The position numbers were made by a program, and so were the translations under genes. Below are positions 7,809 through 15,359 of a DNA stretch of 64,000 bases, piece by piece; position 1 is the stretch's first letter; every line of letters begins with the position of its first letter. The notes beneath the pieces are model-generated. The model saw only the letters and a program-made list of their open reading frames with translations. It was not told the origin of the DNA and did not search any database. Source of the DNA: Lachnospiraceae bacterium A4 (lineage in GTDB: Bacteria; Bacillota; Clostridia; Lachnospirales; Lachnospiraceae); NCBI GenBank assembly GCA_000403215.2, contig KE159538.1:596440-660439 (forward strand), written 5' to 3'.

Positions 7809-9383
7809 ATGAACAATTTATCCGAAAACTCTGACAAAACCTTCACCATCAACGGCGAACCCGTCACAAACATTGCCCAGCTAAAACAGGTATTAGCCAA
7901 TCTGACCGGACAGCATACTGCTTCGTGTGAGCAGCGTGAATATGTGGCAGACACGGGAAGGCCCGGGCAAAAAGGCTGTCAGGAGGCGCCTCTTTATGAA
8001 GAGCGGGACTATGCCCGTCTGGGTACAGAATTTATCGAGCGGCTCAGCCAAATCGCAAACGGTTCTGACCACCCTGACACCAACCACTCCGATGCGCGGC
8101 GTCTTACCTGCGCCGCAGACAACTTCACGCTCGAAATCCAGTATTTTCCAGAGGGAACTGCGCTGATTGGCTGGGTGGACACTTCGTATGGACTCATTTA
8201 CCTTTATCATAATGACAAGAGAGACCGGTGCGCTGCGAGTCACCCTGTTTCAGATCAGCGGCAGGACGAGCAGCCCCAAGACATCTGTTTGGGAAAAGAG
8301 CTGTTGTGCCGAAACAAAGAGACGCTTCAGGACATTCTCCTTTATTTTTATGAGACAGCCGAACAAAATCCGAATTATCGCTGGATTGAGGATTTCTCCT
8401 ACACGGGCAGCGGCGGCTGGCACCGGGACTGGATGAAAAACTCGCTGAAACGCCTCACAATCCCTGAGGAGCAGGATCAAGCATTCAAAAAGCGGCGCAA
8501 AGCACAGGAAAACGGCGAATGGCAGTGGGGAACGCCTTGGCAGCGCAAGGATTACTGGCGCGGTGCTGTCTGCTGGGAAAATCCTGAACAGATGGCGCAG
8601 CTAGAGCAGCTAACCTATTTGGAGGCTGCTGACTCTGCTAGTTCGCAGGAGCTGTCTAGTGTTGATGTTCGTTCCACCCCTGTAAGCCCGGAGAATACGG
8701 TTCAAGCGCCAGCCAGCGTCTCTTCTGTGCAGCGGGAACATGACATACTCATGAGACAGACGGCATCACGCCTCATGAAAGAAAAAGAGTTCACCCAGCG
8801 CGGATCGGGTATTCGAGACCTCTGTTTTCTGCGCAATTGCGGACATCTGCGCAGGTTAGATCTGCGCCGTAACGACGTGGAGGACCTCTCTCCCATCGCC
8901 TCACTCCACCAGCTAAAAGAGCTGACGCTGGACTACAATCTCATCTCCGACCTGTCTCCGCTCGAAGGTCTCGAGCAGCTGCGGCAGCTTTGGCTAATGG
9001 GAAACAAGGTCCGTAGCCTAGAGCCGCTGCGCGGGCTTCACAATCTAAATTTGCTGCATTTGCAAGGCAATCCTTTAGAGTCAGGCACACTGGCAGCGCT
9101 GCGCAAATGCAAACGCCTAGGCTCACTGGACCTGTCCCACACAGGTATACAGGATATTTCAGACTTGGAATACTGCCGCGCATGGTCCTTAAACCTATAT
9201 GGTAATCCCGGTCTGACCGGACTAGAAGTCATCGCGACCATGAAGAACCTTAGCTGCCTAGATTTGGACTGGGAAACCGCCCGTCGGTACGACATCACGG
9301 CGCTTGTCCCCCGCCTTACAGAACATGCGCGCTATGGGGATCATGTCCAATATGTCTGGCCGAAAAAATATTTTGATGAATAA
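7809..9383 (+). CDS. Cytoplasmic leucine-rich-repeat protein
   Basis: About 524 residues from the ATG at 7809, chosen because AGGAG lies 7 nt upstream; the frame is open back to 7626 but has no ribosome site there. The N-terminal two thirds contain no domain I recognise, with an aromatic-rich stretch (SYTGSGGWHRDWMKNSLKRL). The C-terminal part, from about residue 330, holds at least five 22-residue leucine-rich repeats of the LxxLxLxxNxIxDLSPLxxL type, similar to internalin-like repeats. No signal peptide, membrane helix or sorting motif is visible, so it is probably intracellular. Such repeats usually bind proteins. Partner and function unknown. Confidence 0.75.
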   Translation: MNNLSENSDKTFTINGEPVTNIAQLKQVLANLTGQHTASCEQREYVADTGRPGQKGCQEAPLYEERDYARLGTEFIERLSQIANGSDHPDTNHSDARRLTCAADNFTLEIQYFPEGTALIGWVDTSYGLIYLYHNDKRDRCAASHPVSDQRQDEQPQDICLGKELLCRNKETLQDILLYFYETAEQNPNYRWIEDFSYTGSGGWHRDWMKNSLKRLTIPEEQDQAFKKRRKAQENGEWQWGTPWQRKDYWRGAVCWENPEQMAQLEQLTYLEAADSASSQELSSVDVRSTPVSPENTVQAPASVSSVQREHDILMRQTASRLMKEKEFTQRGSGIRDLCFLRNCGHLRRLDLRRNDVEDLSPIASLHQLKELTLDYNLISDLSPLEGLEQLRQLWLMGNKVRSLEPLRGLHNLNLLHLQGNPLESGTLAALRKCKRLGSLDLSHTGIQDISDLEYCRAWSLNLYGNPGLTGLEVIATMKNLSCLDLDWETARRYDITALVPRLTEHARYGDHVQYVWPKKYFDE

Positions 9384-9437
9384 CCCGCATGGAGGGATTT
9401 TTATGTGTAAAACCGAAATAAAAAATCATGTATACAG

Positions 9438-9458
9438 TTGATAAAAAGTTGAAAATTC
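9438..9458 (+). promoter_or_regulatory. Candidate operator upstream of the response regulator, direct repeat of TTGAWAA
   Basis: Two TTGA(T/A)AA half-sites 11 bp apart (starting 9438 and 9449), an arrangement suited to OmpR-family dimers. The first 17 nt match positions 11453-11469, upstream of the ABC genes of the same locus, with one difference. Likely the binding site of the response regulator at 9552; this is inference. Confidence 0.55.
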
Positions 9459-9461
9459 GGC

Positions 9462-9529
9462 GTTAGGAACTGTGATGAAATTACTTGTGACAAGTAATTG
9501 TCATGAGTAATTTCATCACAGTTCCTAAC
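9462..9529. repeat. 68-nt palindromic element, hairpin with GUAA tetraloop
   Basis: Positions 9462-9485 and 9506-9529 are perfect 24-nt inverted repeats. The 20-nt interior folds further: TGACAA (9488-9493) pairs with TTGTCA (9498-9503) around a GTAA loop, and the two intervening pairs are G-U in RNA, giving a nearly continuous 32-bp stem. It lies just after the candidate operator and ends 22 nt before the response-regulator ATG. Eleven bases of its end (TTAGGAACTGT) recur at 48313-48323 beside a truncated TetR gene, which favours a mobile palindromic or transposon-derived element over a simple terminator. No target duplication is evident. Confidence 0.85.
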
Positions 9530-9551
9530 ACTGATACGGGAGGCGAAAATA

Positions 9552-10232
9552 ATGCGGGAAAAACTACTGGTTGCAGACGATGAGCCGGATATCGTCACGA
9601 TGCTGAAAAACTATTTTGAACTAAACGGCTATGATGTGCTGACCGCCGCAAACGGTCTGGAGGCTGTCGCGCAGGCGGAAAAGCAGCCCGATTTGATTCT
9701 GCTGGACATCAACATGCCAGACCTTGACGGCATGGAGGTATGCCTGCGCATACGGGATTTCGTCTGCTGCCCGATTCTGTTTCTGACTGCCAGAATTGAC
9801 GACGCCGATAAAATCAAGGGCTTTGGCGTCGGGGCGGACGACTACATCGTAAAACCATTTTCGATGGACGAGCTCGGCGCGCGGGTCGCGGCACATCTCA
9901 GACGTGAACGCCGCCAGCAAAAGGCAGCCAAAGTCCGCTTTGACGACAATCTGGCAATCGACTACACAGAGCGCTGTCTCTATTATGATGGCAGTCCGGT
10001 CGCGCTTGTCAAAAAAGAATTTGACATTATCGAACTGCTGTCGCAGCACCGAGGACAGGTTTTCAGCAAAGAACGCATCTATGAGCTGGTGTGGGATTAC
10101 GACAGCGAGGGCGACGCGTCCGTCGTCGCCGAGCATATCCGCCGTATCCGCATGAAATTCAAGGACGCGGGCATGAAACCATATATCGAAACAGTCTGGG
10201 GGATTGGCTACCGATGGGCAAAAAACCTGTAA
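9552..10232 (+). CDS. OmpR/PhoB-family response regulator
   Basis: 226 residues. The receiver domain (1-115) has the acidic pocket at DDE (9-11), the phospho-acceptor Asp52 in LLLDINMPD and Lys101 in VKPF. A winged-helix DNA-binding domain (about 130-226) ends in the typical ETVWGIGYRW. The ATG at 9552 follows GGAGGCG. Its 3' end overlaps the kinase gene by 19 nt. It presumably controls its own operon and the adjacent ABC exporter through the TTGAWAA repeats at 9438 and 11453. The signal is unknown, but this gene order is common for peptide-antibiotic or lantibiotic self-protection systems. Confidence 0.93.
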   Translation: MREKLLVADDEPDIVTMLKNYFELNGYDVLTAANGLEAVAQAEKQPDLILLDINMPDLDGMEVCLRIRDFVCCPILFLTARIDDADKIKGFGVGADDYIVKPFSMDELGARVAAHLRRERRQQKAAKVRFDDNLAIDYTERCLYYDGSPVALVKKEFDIIELLSQHRGQVFSKERIYELVWDYDSEGDASVVAEHIRRIRMKFKDAGMKPYIETVWGIGYRWAKNL

Positions 10233-11416
10233 ATAAATCCATTAAAAAAGACTTTGCAGTCTATATCATTTTGTATATTTTATTGTCGCTGCTTCTGGGC
10301 TTTCTCACTTCGGGCTTTTTCCAGTGGAAACAGCAGCAAATCCGCGAGAAGTACGAGACAGAATATAAAAAAACCATGGAAAGTCTCGAGGGACAAAAGG
10401 GCACTCTCTACAGGGACGACATTCAAGTGGAAGTACATTACACGGTGAATATCATCACATTTTTTACGCCCTATGACCTGCTAAAATATGATATTTTTGG
10501 CATACTCAGCGGCGCTGTTTTTCCAGCCAGTTTTATCGTATGCCTCGCTGTAACGAGCCTTCTTTTTTATAAAAAAATCTTTCAAAAGCCACTAGAACTT
10601 CTCGGCAGTGCGGCGGACAAAATCGCAGACAACGACCTTGATTTTGAAATTCATTATGACCGTCAGGACGAGCTGGGACGGCTCTGCCTGTCATTTGAAA
10701 AAATGCGGCGCGCGCTGCGAGACAACAATCTTGAGCTGTGGCGCCAGCTCGAGGAACGCAGGCGGCTCAATGCCGCTTTTGCGCACGATTTGAGAACACC
10801 GCTCACAGTGCTCAAGGGCCAGAGTGAAATGCTGATAAAATATACACCCGCACTGCCAGCGGAAAAAATCATCGAGACCGCAGAGATGATGCAGCGCCAC
10901 ATTGCAAGGCTTGAAAATTATGTCAATACCATGAACACGTTGCAGCGTCTGGAGGATATTGAGCTTCACCGCAAGGCTGTGGACAAGACCTGTCTGTACA
11001 GGCAGCTAAAGGAGACAGGCGCCTGCATCTGCACGGATAAGACCTTTTTATTTGAAGAAAAGCAGCAATGCCAAAACGAACCTGTGCAGCTCACTTTAGA
11101 TGTGTCTGTCATCTTGCAGGTCTATGAAAATCTGCTGTCCAATGCCCTGCGCTATGCGCAGGGACAAATCACGGCATCTGTTTGTATCGCTGACGGCTTT
11201 TTACAAATCACAGTGTCTGACGATGGCAGAGGTTTTTCTGATAAAGACCTCTGCGAAGCCACAAAACCTTTTTATAAAGCACCAGAATCCGCCGCTCAGG
11301 AACACCTTGGCATGGGCCTCAATATCTGCAAAGTGCTCTGTGAAAAACATGGCGGCTTCCTAACGCTCAAAAACAAGGGCGGTGCCGCTGTCACTGCGGC
11401 ATTTCGGGCTGTATAG
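10214..11416 (+). CDS. Sensor histidine kinase partner of the preceding regulator
   Basis: 400 residues from the ATG at 10214, inside the end of the regulator gene; the frame is open further upstream but that part is a shadow of the regulator. Membrane helices at about 14-36 and 94-119 flank a roughly 58-residue extracytoplasmic loop. HAMP follows (about 120-172), then the dimerisation/phosphorylation site with His191 in FAHDLRTPLTVL, and an ATPase domain with the N-box NLLSNALRYA, DDGRGFSD and GMGLNICKVLCEKHGG. A classical HPK with a small external sensor domain. It phosphorylates the regulator at 9552 by inference from overlap. Confidence 0.93.
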   Translation: MGKKPVNKSIKKDFAVYIILYILLSLLLGFLTSGFFQWKQQQIREKYETEYKKTMESLEGQKGTLYRDDIQVEVHYTVNIITFFTPYDLLKYDIFGILSGAVFPASFIVCLAVTSLLFYKKIFQKPLELLGSAADKIADNDLDFEIHYDRQDELGRLCLSFEKMRRALRDNNLELWRQLEERRRLNAAFAHDLRTPLTVLKGQSEMLIKYTPALPAEKIIETAEMMQRHIARLENYVNTMNTLQRLEDIELHRKAVDKTCLYRQLKETGACICTDKTFLFEEKQQCQNEPVQLTLDVSVILQVYENLLSNALRYAQGQITASVCIADGFLQITVSDDGRGFSDKDLCEATKPFYKAPESAAQEHLGMGLNICKVLCEKHGGFLTLKNKGGAAVTAAFRAV

Positions 11417-11452
11417 GTTCTGAAAACTGCTTGATATAATTTTTTGAAAATA

Positions 11453-11484
11453 TTGATAAAAAATTGAAATTCTCCCTTTATGAT
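11453..11484 (+). promoter_or_regulatory. Promoter and candidate operator of the ABC exporter operon
   Basis: Repeats TTGATAAAA and TTGAAATTC (starting 11453 and 11464) cover the place where a -35 box would sit. A -10-like TATGAT (11479-11484) follows. There is no good -35 hexamer, as expected for an activator-dependent promoter. Sequence nearly identical to the site at 9438. Confidence 0.55.
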
Positions 11485-11521
11485 AAATTTATCAGCGAAA
11501 AACATGAAAGGAGTATTTCAA

Positions 11522-12424
11522 GTGAACAACACAATCGAAATCAAAAATCTCAATAAATTCTATGGAAAAAAGCAGGCGCTATGCGATGTAACGCTGTCCA
11601 TCGAGCAGGGAATGTTTGGTCTGTTGGGGCGAAACGGCGCGGGGAAAACGACGCTCATGCGGACGCTTGCCACCCTTCTGCCAAAACGCAGCGGCACAGT
11701 GTCCGTCTGCGGGATTCCCATTGAAAAAGACCAAGAAATCCGCAAAATTACCGGCTATCTGCCGCAGGAATTTTCCATGTACCCGTCCATGAATGTCATG
11801 GAGGCGATGGATTACCTCGCACTTTTGTCCGGCTTGGAGAAATCAGCGCGCAAAGAACGCATAGAACTGCTTTTGCAAAAAGTGAATTTAACCGAGCACT
11901 GTAAGAAAAAAGTAAAGGCATTGTCCGGCGGAATGAAACGCAGGCTTGGCATTGCGCAGGCGCTCTTAAACAATCCCAAAGTACTGATTGTTGACGAGCC
12001 AACCGCAGGGCTTGACCCCGAAGAGCGCATTCGTTTCCGCAATCTCTTGTCAGAAGTCGCCGAGAAACGAACTGTTATTCTATCGACGCACATTGCCGGA
12101 GATATCGAAGCCACCTGTGAAAATCTTGCGATTCTGGACAGCGGAAGGGTCTTGTATCAAGGCACGGTCAACCGCCTGCTCGCAGAGGCAGACGGCAGCG
12201 TGTACACCATCATCGCAGACAGGGCAGAACTGCCGTCTCTCAAAAAAGACTTATTGATCACAAGTATGCACACGCAGGGCAGAAACGTATCCATACGGTT
12301 TCTGTCAGAGAACGCAGTGCCCAACGCCCACGCCTGTGCGCCAAATATTGAGGATGCCTATATGTACTACCTAAAGAAAAGCGGTGTAGAACAGGAGGTG
12401 CGTGAACATGCTGTTTTGGCGTGA
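11522..12424 (+). CDS. ABC transporter ATP-binding protein, ABC-2 exporter type
   Basis: About 300 residues. The nucleotide-binding domain has Walker A GLLGRNGAGKTTLM, the signature LSGGMKRRLGIAQALL, Walker B VLIVDEPTAGLDPEE and the H-loop STHIAGD. A roughly 80-residue C-terminal extension follows, common in exporter ATPases of this type. The GTG at 11522 is chosen because AAAGGAG lies 8 nt upstream; an ATG at 11504 lacks a site. It overlaps the next gene by 17 nt. With the two permeases downstream it forms an exporter resembling bacteriocin-immunity (LanFEG-like) transporters; the exported compound is not known. Confidence 0.93.
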   Translation: MNNTIEIKNLNKFYGKKQALCDVTLSIEQGMFGLLGRNGAGKTTLMRTLATLLPKRSGTVSVCGIPIEKDQEIRKITGYLPQEFSMYPSMNVMEAMDYLALLSGLEKSARKERIELLLQKVNLTEHCKKKVKALSGGMKRRLGIAQALLNNPKVLIVDEPTAGLDPEERIRFRNLLSEVAEKRTVILSTHIAGDIEATCENLAILDSGRVLYQGTVNRLLAEADGSVYTIIADRAELPSLKKDLLITSMHTQGRNVSIRFLSENAVPNAHACAPNIEDAYMYYLKKSGVEQEVREHAVLA

Positions 12425-13586
12425 ATTTAAGAAAACGGTCGCCGGGATTCCGTATATCCTCTTTGTCGCCGTCATCGTCGTCGCGCTCAATTCTCAGGGT
12501 GTGCTGGACTTTCAGAATGAAGTTGTCACCGAGCCAGTTCAAGACGCCAGCCAGAACTACGGGTCAAAAACTGCGGAAATACCAGAGGTTATTATGCCTG
12601 CCGCACTGGAAGCACTCTACGCGGAATTTCTTGAAAACAAGTACCAGACCTATCCGATTGGCTTTGTAAAATATGTGAAGTTAGACGGGAATAACCAGCG
12701 CAAAATTGCGCAAATCCTCTCTGAAATCTCCGGCGTAAATGCGGCGGCTTTGCCTGATGAAAACAATATACAAAATGAACCTGACCTTTCTGTCAGGAAA
12801 GATATTTCCTACGCGGAATTTAAATCGCTGATGCAGACTGCCGACGACATTTTAGGCGGCGGCTCAGACTATGCCTCGGACTCTTTAATCCATTATGGGC
12901 GCGTGCCTGTCACGTATGAGGAGGCCGTCACGCGGTATGAGCTTGTGAAAACATTGGACCAGTTTACAGGCGGATATGCGCGGCTTTTCAGCGATTATGC
13001 CGTGGCGATGGCGCTTTCGATACTCCCTGTCTTTCCGGCGGTCATCATGGGCATGAGAGACCGGAGGGCGAAAATGTCTGAGCTTGTCTATATCCGTAAG
13101 ACCTCGGGTGCAAAGCTCATCGCTGTGCGCTATCTCGCCGTCCTTACGGCAGTCATGCTTCCTGTTTTTATATTATCCTATCTTTCGAATTGCAGTATGT
13201 GGCACATGTATCCGGGAATGAAGCTGGACTATCTCGCACCGCTCAAATATGATTTGGGCTGGCTGATGCCCTCGGCAATGATGGTCATCGCGCTCAGCAT
13301 GTGTCTTACCGAACTGACCAATACCCCCATCGCTGTTGCGGTGTGCGGTCTCTGGTGGTTTATTGATACCAATTTGGGCATGAAATCTGTCACGGCGTCG
13401 TATTCGCTGCTGCGGCTGGCACCAAGGCATAATTCCGGCGCATTGTCTTATTTCAGGGCACAGGATTTTGCAGACAATTTCACGCGGCTTGCTGCAAACC
13501 GCCTGCTTTTTGCAGGTGTATCTATCCTGCTCGTCCTTGTAACAATTGTCATATATGAAGCCAAACGAAAAGGAAAACTTGCGTGA
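12408..13586 (+). CDS. ABC-2 type permease, large subunit with extracytoplasmic domain
   Basis: About 392 residues. A first membrane helix (about 13-31) is followed by a roughly 170-residue hydrophilic external region, then five hydrophobic segments from about residue 196 to the C-terminus. This is the ABC-2/NatB-like layout of one helix, a large outer loop and five helices. GGAGG lies upstream of the ATG at 12408. The gene sits within the translationally coupled exporter operon. The external loop is a candidate substrate-contacting part. Specific substrate cannot be assigned. Confidence 0.85.
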   Translation: MLFWREFKKTVAGIPYILFVAVIVVALNSQGVLDFQNEVVTEPVQDASQNYGSKTAEIPEVIMPAALEALYAEFLENKYQTYPIGFVKYVKLDGNNQRKIAQILSEISGVNAAALPDENNIQNEPDLSVRKDISYAEFKSLMQTADDILGGGSDYASDSLIHYGRVPVTYEEAVTRYELVKTLDQFTGGYARLFSDYAVAMALSILPVFPAVIMGMRDRRAKMSELVYIRKTSGAKLIAVRYLAVLTAVMLPVFILSYLSNCSMWHMYPGMKLDYLAPLKYDLGWLMPSAMMVIALSMCLTELTNTPIAVAVCGLWWFIDTNLGMKSVTASYSLLRLAPRHNSGALSYFRAQDFADNFTRLAANRLLFAGVSILLVLVTIVIYEAKRKGKLA

Positions 13587-13604
13587 GGCGGTATGGAGAT
13601 TCAC

Positions 13605-14222
13605 ATGGAAAAAATCATTTCAATCACAGCATATAATCTAAAGCACCAGTCCATTTTGTCCATTCTTGTGGCTGCCATTGCTCTTTTCATCACGCCAATT
13701 CTGTTTGGCACTGCACAGTTAAGTCTGACAGAGGCAGCGGTTCCGCTTGAACTGTTTGTCTCCCTGATTGGGATTGTCCTGCTCACGCCCGTTTTTGAGC
13801 CGGAACAGGACGAAGCCATTCACGACGTGGCGGCGTCCAAATATATCAGCACAAACTACGTCTATGGCATCAGAACAGTCTATGGCGTTATCCTGATCAT
13901 GATATTTACCGGCTTATTTACCAGCTTTCTATCTCTGCGGCAGTGCGATGTAACTCTCTGGCTGTATCTGGGAACGGTTGCAAATGCAATATTTCTCGGC
14001 GCGCTCGGCATGATGGCTGCCGCGCTGACAAACAACACTGTCATTGCGTACATGATCCCGCTGATCTATTACGCGCTCAATTACGGTGCGGGTGCCAAGC
14101 TTGGCAATTACTTTTTATTTTCAATGCGGATACCTGACTTTACACCGAAACTGTGGCTTGGAATCACAGGCGGACTGCTTATTCTAGGTGCCTTGATTTT
14201 CCAATTGAGCAGGGGAAGATAA
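13605..14222 (+). CDS. Second membrane subunit of the ABC exporter
   Basis: About 205 residues with five or six hydrophobic segments spread over the whole length and no large soluble domain. It resembles the half-size permease partners of ABC-2 exporters. The ATG at 13605 has GGAG 6 nt upstream; the ATG at 13593 with GAGG 4 nt upstream is also possible and would add four residues. It is the last gene of the operon, followed at once by a symmetrical terminator. Its role in the complex is inferred from position and topology. Confidence 0.78.
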   Translation: MEKIISITAYNLKHQSILSILVAAIALFITPILFGTAQLSLTEAAVPLELFVSLIGIVLLTPVFEPEQDEAIHDVAASKYISTNYVYGIRTVYGVILIMIFTGLFTSFLSLRQCDVTLWLYLGTVANAIFLGALGMMAAALTNNTVIAYMIPLIYYALNYGAGAKLGNYFLFSMRIPDFTPKLWLGITGGLLILGALIFQLSRGR

Positions 14223-14233
14223 ATCTTCCCCTG
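14210..14233. terminator. Symmetrical terminator after the exporter operon
   Basis: An 11-bp perfect inverted repeat (14210-14220/14223-14233) overlaps the permease stop codon and also lies 2 nt beyond the convergent lipoprotein gene. A weak T-run follows on the plus strand. It may serve both transcripts. Confidence 0.7.
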
Positions 14234-14234
14234 T

Positions 14235-14471
14235 TTAATCCTCAATTTCTATCGCTTTTTCGACTTGATCAAGGATATATTGTGCAAACATATCTTCCGA
14301 AAAATCCTCCTCCTTTTCGAGTTCATTTCGATGTTCCTCGAAAATCTCCCGCACTTCTTCCTGTTCTTCGGGTGTCATGTCGTCCCAGCTCTTGTTGTTG
14401 GCATAAGTACAGCCGCCCAGTGTCATAGCCATCAAGCCAAATATGACAATATTTCTTTTTATTAGCCCCAT
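14235..14471 (-). CDS. Small acidic lipoprotein of unknown function
   Basis: 78 residues. The N-terminus is a lipoprotein signal: lysine/arginine at 5-6, a hydrophobic core and the lipobox LGGC with Cys21. The mature 57 residues are mostly Glu/Asp and look helical. GGGAGG precedes the ATG. It lies directly downstream of a damaged XRE regulator gene, with which it probably formed an operon. No family recognised. Confidence 0.65.
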   Translation of the reverse strand: MGLIKRNIVIFGLMAMTLGGCTYANNKSWDDMTPEEQEEVREIFEEHRNELEKEEDFSEDMFAQYILDQVEKAIEIED

Positions 14472-14484
14472 TCTTTTTTCCTCC

Positions 14485-14749
14485 CTAAATTCCGAACCGC
14501 GAAAGCAAGCCTAACGCAGTAATAAATAGTACTGTTACAACTGCCATGCCCGCTATGATGATAACGGTGGCGATTGCTTTTTGTATGATAGACTTCTGTG
14601 AGTTTCACAATGTTGTCAACATCTGGCTTTCCCTGTCCGCTCTCCCATTTGGAGACGGCCTGTCTTGAAAGTCCCAGAAGTTCGGCAACCTGCTCCTGCG
14701 AATAGCCTGCTCTCTTCCGCAATTCCTGAAGCCTTTGTGCTATGTCCAT
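14485..14749 (-). pseudogene. XRE-type regulator with C-terminal membrane helix, frameshifted
   Basis: The first 55 residues form a clear XRE helix-turn-helix (LGLSRQAVSKWESGQGKPD). After KLTEVYHT the frame encodes low-quality His/Arg/Ser-rich sequence, while the -1 frame, entered at the A-run near 14585, encodes KAIATVIIIAGMAVVTVLF, a good membrane helix, ending at a stop at 14485-14487. XRE regulators with a terminal membrane helix normally have a linker (DYLLLG-like) at this point, which is missing here. A small deletion with frameshift fits best. A functional truncated DNA-binding protein of about 95 residues remains possible. Confidence 0.65.
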
Positions 14750-15002
14750 ATCATCACCTCCAATAAGAAAATACTACAAGGTACTGGTTGCATGCTACCA
14801 ACAACGATAGAAATGGCGGCAACTTTCCGTTGCGGCGCTGTAAAAATAAGTTACACAGGGCTAATATCCTCTATTGTAACACGATTTTATCTCGGTATAA
14901 ATAATATATCTAATATAAATGCTTGGTGCAGCCTGCCAGCAAAATAACTGGCATTGCGCGCGCGCTTATGATATAATAATGACAAAAAAATGAGGTGATC
15001 AG

Positions 15003-15330
15003 ATGCCGGACAGTACAAGACAGACGCAAGTAGTTGATGTGACACGCCGCATATGCAAAGACAGAAATGTTTTAAGAGAATATTTGCTTGACAGGGAAAA
15101 GGAGGTATGGTCTGCATAGCAGACCTTGGACAATTATGATGAGTTTGTTTGATGAAGAGCAGATTATGAAAATGTATGCGAATGATATTGAAAAAGAGAC
15201 GGACAGAAAAACAGCCGAAAGAATGATAAAAAAAGGGAAAATGACCCTTGAAGAAATTGCAGATTGTGTATCTTTACTGTCATTGGAGGAATTAAAGGAA
15301 CTTGAAGCCGAGATGACGGAGCTGGTGTAA
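15003..15330 (+). pseudogene. Remnant of an Rpn/PD-(D/E)XK transposase-like protein, C-terminal part
   Basis: The frame at 15003-15120 encodes TRRICKDRNVLREYLLDREK and stops. A second frame from about 15136 encodes MSLFDEEQIMKMYANDIEKE and then a helical tail with KKGKMTLEEIADCVSLLSLE. Together they match the C-terminal portion of Rpn-like proteins common in Lachnospiraceae; the nuclease domain is absent. The frame break coincides with a perfect 7-bp palindrome (15109-15115/15119-15125). The second piece has its own ATGs at 15136 and 15139 and could still be translated as about 64 residues. Confidence 0.55.
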
Positions 15331-15359
15331 TCAATAAAAAACGAAAAGGAGTCTCCCCC

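Noticed and set aside
10091-10213. N-terminal extension of the first histidine kinase
   Set aside because: It is an Arg-rich shadow of the response regulator's DNA-binding domain.
14750-15002. Possible small RNA or riboswitch in the gap before the Rpn remnant
   Set aside because: Short stems such as GCAAC-GTTGC were seen, but no known riboswitch core or strong terminator.
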